From: Baffinella frigidus | Taxonomy: Eukaryota; Cryptophyceae; Cryptomonadales; Baffinellaceae | Assembly (NCBI GenBank): GCA_026770585.1 | Contig: MU646624.1 | Span: forward strand, 86,902-98,169 | DNA length: 11,268 bases | Direction of reading: 5' to 3' | Part shown: piece after piece, positions 1 to 8,800 of the stretch | Layout: each line of letters starts with the position of its first letter | How positions within the stretch are numbered: position 1 is the stretch's first letter | Notes under the pieces: generated by a model | Told to the model about the DNA's origin: nothing | Seen by the model: the letters and a program-made list of their open reading frames with translations, nothing else | The model's database searches: none | Translations under genes and position numbers: made by a program

Positions 1-37
<37 letters not shown>

Positions 38-48
38 ATATATATATA
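1..48. repeat. (TA)n microsatellite
   Basis: Almost pure TA dinucleotides with a short TGTATG interruption near 29-35. It marks intron or intergenic DNA upstream of the first exon copy, and the array may run past the window edge. Confidence 0.95.
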
Positions 49-93
49 TTGCAAAGAGCGTCCGTCTACAGGATGTCTGGTACAAAACAGTAG

Positions 94-232
94 GTACTGT
101 AAACCTGTAGAAGTGGGTTATGCTCGGAAGTGGCTCCAAGCCCCGCGCGTTGGGGCGGGAAAAGAGGCGCAGGACAAGTATGCGGCGATCGTAGTGGAGG
201 ACCCGAACCTCGCGGGACAGACACTCGAACAG
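94..232 (+). CDS. OGT: Exon A, copy 1 (TPR exon, possible alternative exon)
   Basis: Open through EVGYARKWLQAPRVG then KEAQDKYAAIVVEDPNLAGQ to LEQ. The end of a TPR motif is visible (A20, Y24, P32 in EAQDKYAAIVVEDPN). The acceptor is a cagTAG just before 94; the donor is CAG followed by gttaggg at 233, so the intron begins with telomere-like G-strand sequence. The exon is 139 nt (1 mod 3) and ends in phase 0. It differs from copy 2 mainly in a 9-nt longer, GC-rich middle (APRVGAG instead of DTWE). Both copies are open, so either could be the used exon; including both would break the frame. Confidence 0.55.
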
Positions 233-3200
233 GTTAGGGTTCAATGTTCAGGGTTTAGGGCTAAGGGATTTCTGGTACAAGAACAGGTATTTAAAACCCG
301 TAAACGTGGGTTATGCTCGGAAATGGCTTCAAGACACATGGGAAAAAGAGGCACAGGACAAGTACGCGGCGATCGTAGTGGAGGACCCGAACTTCGCGGG
401 ACAGACACTCGAACAGGTTAGGGTTCAATGTTCAGGGCGTAGAGCCAAGGGGTTTCTCGTACAGAAACATGTATTTTACACTCGTGAAAGTGAGGTATGC
501 TCGGAAATGGCTTCAAGACACACACTATGGCGGGGAAAAGAGGCACGGGACAAGTACGCGGTGATTGTCCCGGAGGAGCCCAATCTTGCGGGGCAGAAGC
601 TTGAACAGGTGGCTTCCTCGAATCCACGAATTCAGGGCAGTTTGCAAGAAACCCGAATCTTGAGACTCGAACAGGTTAGGGCTTGATGTCAAGATAGCAC
701 CACCCACCCTAACATACCACACATAAAAGCCTAACGTAGCATGGAAAGTACTACTGGATTAGTCATCTTCCGAGATTGGATCCTAGCGGAGGACCCCAAC
801 CTTGCGGGGTTAGACTGAAGGCAGACCCAAAGGTTATGAGGCTCCTCCTCGAAAAGACCCAAAGGTTATGAGGCTCCTCCTGGAAACCGTCTTCTCCTCC
901 TCCTGTATTCCTCTCGAGTCTAGAAATGAGTGCTCCAAACGTCAACGAGCTGGCCTCGCACTCAGTCATGCAACAAGCTCACGCCAGCGAGGTACTTACA
1001 GCCTGCGGATTGCCTACGGTAGGTAGGGGGGCTCCTACGACTTTAAATCATTTTGCATTATAAATCGTAGGATCCCCCCTATCTACCGTAGGCAATCCGT
1101 AGGCTGTAAGTGCCTCGCTGGCGCTAGCTTTTTGCATGATCAGGGCGGTTGACATTCGCTACTAGGGCCGCGTCTTGGGAAACTTAGGTGTTTGCAGACA
1201 GGCCCCTCCTCAACCCCTCAACCCCTCAACCCCTCAACCCCTCAACCCCTCAACCCCAGGCCCCAAACCCCAAACCCCAAAGCCTACCTCCCAGACCCTA
1301 GGTCCTAACCACCAAACTCCAAACCAGATACAAGTCATGATGCAAACCGGCGACCCAGGTACAACCTAAACCCCAAACCCTAAACCTTAAACCTTCAACC
1401 CCAAACCCTAAACCCTAAACCATAAACCCTAAACCCTAAACCCCAAACCTCAAACCCCAAACTCCAAACCCCAAACCCTAAACCCCAAACCCCAACCACT
1501 AAAACACTAACAAGTAACCACTACCCACTAACCACTCAACACTCAACACTAAACACTAAACACTAAACAGTGATGCCCAAACCCCAAACACCAACCCAGG
1601 GCTGCCAAGCGCGGGGCGGTTGGAGCGGTGGCTGGAGTGCGATGTTGATTCAGACCCGAACCACTAAACACTAAGTCGAGGCGGACCCTAACCACTTAAC
1701 AAACCCTAAACCCCAAACCCCAAACCCCAAACCCCAAACCCCAAACCATAAACACTCAACACTAAACACACAACACTAAACAGTGATGCCTTAATACCAA
1801 ACACCAACCCAGGGCTGCCAGGCGCGGGGCGGTTGGAGCGGTGGCTGGAGTGCGACGTCGAAGCAGGGGGGGTAACAGTGCTCAGGGCTGAGGGCTTAGG
1901 CTAGAGGTGGTTGTGTTTCGTGTTTCGTGTTTCGTGTTTCGTGTCAGGGTGCAGTGCTCAGGGTTTAGGGCTTAGGGCTGCCAGGCTCGGGGCGGTTGGA
2001 GCGGTGGCTGGAGTGCGACGTCGCAGCGGGGGGGGTAACCCCTAAACCCAGACCCCCAAACCCTAAACCCTAAACCCTAAACCCTGAACCCTACACCCCA
2101 AACCCTGAACCCTAAACCCTAAACCCTACACCTCAAACCCTAAACCCTAAACCCTAAACCCTAAACCTTCAACCCTACACCCTACACCCTACACCCTACA
2201 CCCTAAAACCTACACCCTAAATCCTAAACCCCACACCCTAATCCCGAAACCCGAAACCAGGTGGGGGGGTGGAGCGACGTCGTACTCCCCTCCTGTCGCA
2301 TCCTCGACGGCGAAAGGTGCCTTCGATGCAGATTCCCTTATCCTCAGGGGGGTCGTAACCGTGTGGTTTGGGGTCGTAATGGGGGGGGCGTAACCGTGGA
2401 ACGGCGTAACCGTGTGGTTGGGTTTCATAACCTGTGCTTGTACGCAGGTTTTTGCGAGAAGAGGTGGCGGGGGCGCCGAGCGATCTGCCTCATTCGGCTC
2501 GACTGTCAGACTATTCTAAAGTTGACATCCTGGGTGTGCGGTACACATCCGTCAACTTTGGAGACGGAGAATGAGCTAGATAACCTGTGCTTGTGCGCAG
2601 GTTTTGCGAGAGGAGGAACGAAGCTGCCCTGAATGGTGGCCTCACAACCTGTTCAAAGGTTGACCCACAACCTGTTCTTGTGCGCTAATTTTTGCGAGAG
2701 GAGACTGCAAACAAACAAAGTTTACGACCCCCAAGCTCAGAACCCTAAACCCTAAGAGGGGACGCAACCGTGAGTTTGGGGGTCGTAAACTTTGGTTGTG
2801 CGTAGGTTTCTTCGAGAGGAGGAACGAAGCTGCCCTGAATGGTGGCCTCATAACCTGTCCAAGGGTCCGGTTACCTGTGGTTGTTCGCAGATTTTTGCGC
2901 CAGGAGGTGGCGGGGGGTCGTAACCGTGCAGTCGGGGGTCATAACCTGTGCTTGCAGGTTTCTCATAACCTGTTCTGGTACGCAGGTTTTTGCGAGAGGA
3001 GGTGGCGGGGGCGCCGAGCGATGCTTCGACTTGGTATCAACTTGGGGCCTTCTACCGCAATCACGACATGGTCACGTCCGTGACACATCCTATTTAGTAC
3101 TGGTCACGTCCCAGACACGTCCCATTTAGTACCAGGCACGTCCCAGACACGTCCCGTTTAGTACCGGGCACGTCCCTCAATCAAAACATGGTCCAGCTCC

Positions 3201-5432
3201 GCCTCACTCGGGTTGACTGTCAGACTATCCTCAAGTTGATATGCTGGGTTTGCCGTACAAATTCGTCAACTTTGGGGCGCCGAGCGATGCTTCGACTTGG
3301 TACCAACTTGGGGCCTTCTACCGCAATCACGACATGGTCTACCCTGCACCCTACACCCTACACCCTACACCCTACACCCTACACCCTACACCCTACACCC
3401 TACACCCTACACCCTACACCCTACACCCTACACCCTACACCCTACACCTTAAACCCCACCCCGAGTCGGGAAACTCTTGATTTGAAGTTGAGGTGTTGCC
3501 ATAAGTTGTCGCAGCGACTTGGGGCATTCTGGAAGCAATCACGACATCGTCTAGCTCTGCCTCATTTCTCTCGGGTGGACCGTCAAACTATTCTCAAGTT
3601 GACACGCCGAGTTTGGGTACAAATTCGAAACCAAATCAGTCTTGGAACCAGCTTGGGGCCTTCTACCGCAATCACGACATGGTCACGTCCCATCCGAGGC
3701 GGAAAACGCTTGGGTTAAAGTTGCGGTGTTGGCACAAGTTGTCGGCTTTCCTCTTCCTGTTCTGGTCCATGAAGTTTGGCGGTTGATGCTTCAGTGCAAG
3801 TTTGTGGTGCTCCGCCTCGAACCCGAGGTTCCGCTCTACATAAATCTTGATATGCGAAGTGTTGACACAAGTTGTCGTTTCATCGAGGATCCGGTGCGTG
3901 CAATGTCGACCTTAACCTTTCCAGCACTTGAAACACAGCCCCTCAGAAGCCTCATATTTTAACATTCGAAGCACCGCAGGTCTGGGACTCGGTGCGTGCA
4001 ATGTCGATCTTAACCATTGCAGCACCTCAAATATAACTTTCAAAGCCCTCTTTTATGTCAAAATTAACATTTCCCGCCCCACAGGTGTGGGATTCGGTGC
4101 GGGCAATGTCGATCGCGCTGCGCCTGAAACCCGACTACGACTCTGCGCTCGCGGTCCTCACCCCTCAACCCGGAACCCGGAACACTAAACCCAAAGCCCT
4201 CAACCTGAAACCCGAAACCCGAAACCCTGAACACTAAACCCTAAGCCATAAACCCGGAACCCGGAACCCGGAACCCTAAACCCTGAACCCTAAACCCTAA
4301 ACCCCAAACCCTAAGACCTAAAACCTAAAGCAGCCCTAAACCTTAAACCTTATACCCTAAACCTTAAACCTTGTACCCTAAAACCTAAACCCTAAACCCT
4401 AAACCCTAAACCCTAAACCCTAAACCCTAAACCCCAAACCCTAAACCTAACGCAGCCCTAAACCTTAAACCTTATACCCTAAACCTTAAACCTTATCCCC
4501 TAAACCCTAAAACCTAAACCCTAAACCCTAAACCCCAAACCCTAAACCCTAAACCCCAAACCCTAAACCCTACACCCTCACCCCTAATCCTTTTACCCGT
4601 TACCCTAAACTCTAAACCCTAAAACCCCAAACTCTAAACCTGCAACAGGTAATGAGAGGGACGCTGACGGACAACCCCAACTACTCCCTCGCCATCCGCC
4701 CTTTAGAGTCGGATCTCATATGGAAACACTTGTAATTTATCAACTGAATTCAATGAAATTTACTACACAGAACGATCTTTACTAGTAATTTTAAAGCAAG
4801 CGTGTAGTAATTATGATTGAAATCAAGTTTATAAATTATAAGTGTTTCCACATGAGATATTGTCGCGTTCCCCGCGCCGGCGCACATGCTCTGCATCATC
4901 TCCTTCCAACCCTGAAACCTCAACCCCAAACCCCAACCCCCAAAACCCAAACCCCAAGCCCTGAACCCGAAATCCGAAACCCGAAGCCTGAAATAGGTAA
5001 TGGGGGGGACGCTGACGGACAACACCAACTACTCCCTGGCCATCCGTCCTCTGGAACGGTGCGCCCAAAACCCCAAACCCTAAAACCTGAAACTTAAAAC
5101 CTTGAATTCCAAACCCTAAAGCCTAAGGCCTAAAGTCTAAACCCCAAACCCCAAACACTTAACCCGAAACCCGAAACCCGAAACCCGAAACCCTGAACCC
5201 TAACCCCCGCAACTAACCCCAAAACCTCATCAGCAAATGAGCCCAAACCCTAAACCCTAAGCCCTACACCCCAAACCCCAAACGCAGGTCGCTAGAAATA
5301 CACCCAGGGGGTTTATGGGCGCGGGCAAACTTCGTGTTCTCTCTCTCTCCACCCTAACCCCTAACGTCAAACGCAGGTCGCTAGAAATACATCCAGGGGA
5401 TCTCTGGGCGCTGGCAAACCTGGTGCTCTCTC

Positions 5433-5476
<44 letters not shown>

Positions 5477-5793
5477 CCCTCACCCCTGACCCCAAACACC
5501 AAACCCAGGTCGCTAGAAATACATCCAGGGGACCTATGGGCGCGGGCGACCCTGGTGCTCTCTCTCTCTCGCTCTCTCTCTCTCTCGCTCTCTCTCTCTC
5601 TCCACCCTAACCCCGAACCCCTAACAGGTCGCTAGAGATACATCCAGGGGATCTCTGAGCGCGGGCGAACCTGATGCTCTCTCTCGCGCAAAAACTTTGG
5701 TTTAGGGGTCAACTACAAACGCCAAAACCCAAACCCAAAACGCAGGTCGCTAGAAATACATCCAGGAGATTTATGGGCGCTGGCAAACCTCGT

Positions 5794-5830
<37 letters not shown>

Positions 5831-8800
5831 CTCTCTCTCGCTCGCTCGCTCTCTCTCTCTCGCTCACACACTCTCTCTCCACCCTAACCCCGAACCCCTA
5901 ACAGGTCGCTAGAAATACATCCAGGGGATCTATGGGCGCGGGCGAACTTGGTGCTCTCTCTCTCTCTCCCCCTCGCTCGCTCTCTCTCTCTCTCTCGCTC
6001 ACACACTCTCTCTCCACCCTAACCCCGAACCCCTAACAGGTCGCTAGAAATACATCCAGGAGACCTATGGGCGCGGGCGAACTTGGTGCTCTCTCTCGCG
6101 TGGACTTGCCAGTGGGTCAAGCTTCGAGAGCACTCGCAACACTTCGTCACCCAACTCAAGAACGGTGACCTTCCTGGACCTTAATTGCTCCCGTGGGATT
6201 ATCTCAGAAAAAGGATTTTTAAATTCGTTTTCTTAAGTCAACCCCCCTTCAAATTGGTCAACTTATGCGCAGAGAAAAGAATAAGTTGACGAATTTGTAC
6301 AGGAATTGACTTAAGAAAACGAATTTAAAAATCCCTTTTCTGAGATAAGGGAGGGACCTGTGGGGGGGAGGCGGGTTTATGGTTTATGGCTTAGGGTGTC
6401 GGGTTTAGGGTTTAGGGGTTGAGGGACTTGCCAGTGGGTCAAGCTTCGAGAGCAACACTTCGTCACTCAGCTGAAGAACGGTGCTCCCCTGAAACCTTAA
6501 ACCTCAATCCCTAAACCCTGAACCCTAATCCCTACACCCTACACCCTGGACCCTAAACCCTAAACCCTAAACCCTAAACCCTAAACCCTAAACCCTAAAC
6601 CCGAAACCCGAAACCCTAAACCCTAAACCCTAAACCCTAAACCCTAACCTCAAACTCGAAACACTTCGTTAACCTCAAACTCGAAACACCTTAACCTCAA
6701 ACTCGAAACACTTCGTCACACAGCTCCACAACGGTGGCCCCCGTAAACTTTGGTGGTTGAGCCACCAAGGATCCCTTCGTAGCCCGCTGTGGGGCCTAAA
6801 CCCTCAGCCCCAAAACAAGAATCGAGTCGGACCTGGTCACCTTCCTCGTGCACATGCCCTCCATCATCTCCCTCTAACACCAACTTGTCATTCTGAAACC
6901 CGCGAACCCTTACGTGGCGTCCTGAATCGTCCTGAAACCCTCCCAACCCTCACCCCCCAAGCCCAAAACCAGGTTTGCATCGCCCCTAAACCCCAAACCA
7001 TTAACGCATGGATAGAAGCAGACTTGGTCGCCCTCCCCGCGCCTCTGAATCGCCCTGAAACCTTCCCAACCCTAAACCCTAACCTCCAAAGCAGGGATCT
7101 CATCCTGGGTAGTATTTCTGAGAAATACGATCCTGGCAACGAAAATTACTACACAACGGACGTTTTCAGTCACGTCCGTGTAGTAATTTTCGTTGCAAAT
7201 CGAATCGGAGATCCCCGAAATCGTATTTCTCAGAAATACTCGCCGGGATGAGATCGAGTCGAACCTGATCGCGTTCCCCGCGCCGGCGCACATGATCTTC
7301 ATCATCTCCTTCCAACCCTTCCCACACAATACGAAGGGATTTCGCCACAACCTAAGCCACAAGTGGATAATCCGCAGGACCCTACGGTAGGCAATACCGT
7401 AGGGACATGAGGGTTGTTCCTACGGATTTCCTAACCGATTCTCGTTGGCTCAGCCACCGAAAATTCGTTCGTAGCCCGCTGTGGGGCCTAAACTCCAACT
7501 CCGAAAGCAGGGATCGAATCGGACCTGGTCGCGTTCCCCGCGCCGGCACACATGCTCTTCATCATCTCCGCGCCCCCCGCCTCCCTCCCCCTGGTCCTCA
7601 CCCCTAAACCCCAACTCCCAACCCCTCACCCCGAAACACCGAACCCGAAACCCGAAACCCGCCTCTCTCCGGATGGTCTTCACCCCTAACCCCTAAACCA
7701 GAAACCCGAAACCCTACACTCCGACCCCTAACGATGGTCCTCACCCCGTTGCGCCGGTGTGCACAACTCCGGCGGAGCTTGACTTGATTTCTGACTTGAT
7801 AGCTTGACTGGTGTTTGACTCGATTCGATCCGATCTGATTTCATTCGATCCGATTTGATGCGATTTGATGCCTGATGTAATTTGCCAAATTGAATGATTG
7901 GTACGTAAACATTCGATTTGGTGCCTGTTTTAATTAAATTTGGTTGAATTAAATCAGTTGAATTGAATCAATCGAGTTCCATAAATAACATAACATAAAT
8001 TGAAATAAATCGATTGTCTCCTACGCAGTAGACGTACAGGCGTCACATTAAATTAAATCCCATTAAATCAAATCACAGTTTGGTGACTAAATTAAAACAA
8101 ATTAAATTGCAGGAGACGTACAGGTGGTGATCTGTGGGCGGCAGACATGAACCGCAGGGTCGACTTCTCTTCAAATTGGACTCAATTCGAATTTGATTCC
8201 ATTCAAATTGAATTTGATTCGAATCAAATTCAATTCAAATTGGTTTGCAGGAGACATACAGGCGATGGGTGGATCCGTGGGCCGAGGACATGAACAAGAG
8301 CGTCAACTTCTCTTCAAATTGGACTTAATTCGAATTGGATTTGATTCAAATCGAATTCAATTCAAATTGGATTTGATTCAAATTAAATTGAATTTGATTT
8401 GGTTTGCAGGAGACGTACCGGCGGTGGGTGGATCTCTGGGCCGCGGACATGAATAAAAGGGTCCACTTCTCCCTCTTCTCCCCGGTACTCTAAACCCGAA
8501 ACCCTGAACTGTGAACCCTAAGCCCTAAACCCTAAACCATGAACCATAAACCATAAACCCTAAGTTTCGGTGTCTACCTCTAGTGCGCGCATCCCTGAAC
8601 CCTGAACCCTAGACCCTGCACCTTGGACCCTAAACCCTATACCCTGCGTTCATGTGAGAGGACATGAATCAAAGAGTCAACTTCTCCCTCTTCTTCCCGG
8701 TACCTAAAACCTAAACCCCGAAGCAAAAAAATCTAAACTCTGAACCCTTAACCTCAAACCCCAAACCCCAAACCCCAAACCCCAAACCCCAAACTCAACA

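Larger units (their letters stand above)
3484..3877. repeat. Dispersed 28-bp intron repeat (3 copies)
   Basis: GAAGTTGAGGTGTTGCCATA-type sequence ending AAGTTGTCG occurs near 3484-3511, 3717-3745 and 3849-3877. It belongs to the duplicated introns around exons C and D; no function is evident. Confidence 0.6.
7775..8405. repeat. AT-rich intron of GATTTGATT/AATTGAATT repeats
   Basis: Sharp change from CCCTAAA repeats to words such as GATTTGAT, AATTCGAATT and AAATTGGATTTG, many near-palindromic. It carries three 5' copies of exon H (fragment at about 8025-8038, then 8113 and 8251). Confidence 0.85.

Noticed and set aside
3188-3718. Longest + strand reading frame (176 aa) with repeated LHPTPYT
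   Set aside because: The centre is the translated (CCCTACA)n satellite; the flanks read exon C copies in a frame other than the TPR one. Not a real protein.
4811-4903. Minus-strand frame with MCAGAGNA, seen also at other exon F copies
   Set aside because: It is the reverse of exon F (FPAPAHM); repetition follows from exon duplication, and the + strand frame has the splice phases.
5257-5502. Minus-strand frame rich in RERERE
   Set aside because: Translation of (CT)n on the reverse strand; no conserved domain.
5288-6100. Evenly repeated units separated by spacers, CRISPR-like at first sight
   Set aside because: The units encode a TPR helix with acceptors, spacers are CT and CCCTAAA repeats of uneven length, and the context is eukaryotic.
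6757-7251. 164-aa + strand frame
   Set aside because: Runs across exon F fragments, telomere-like repeat and a foldback element in the wrong frame for exon F over much of its length; an accidental opening.
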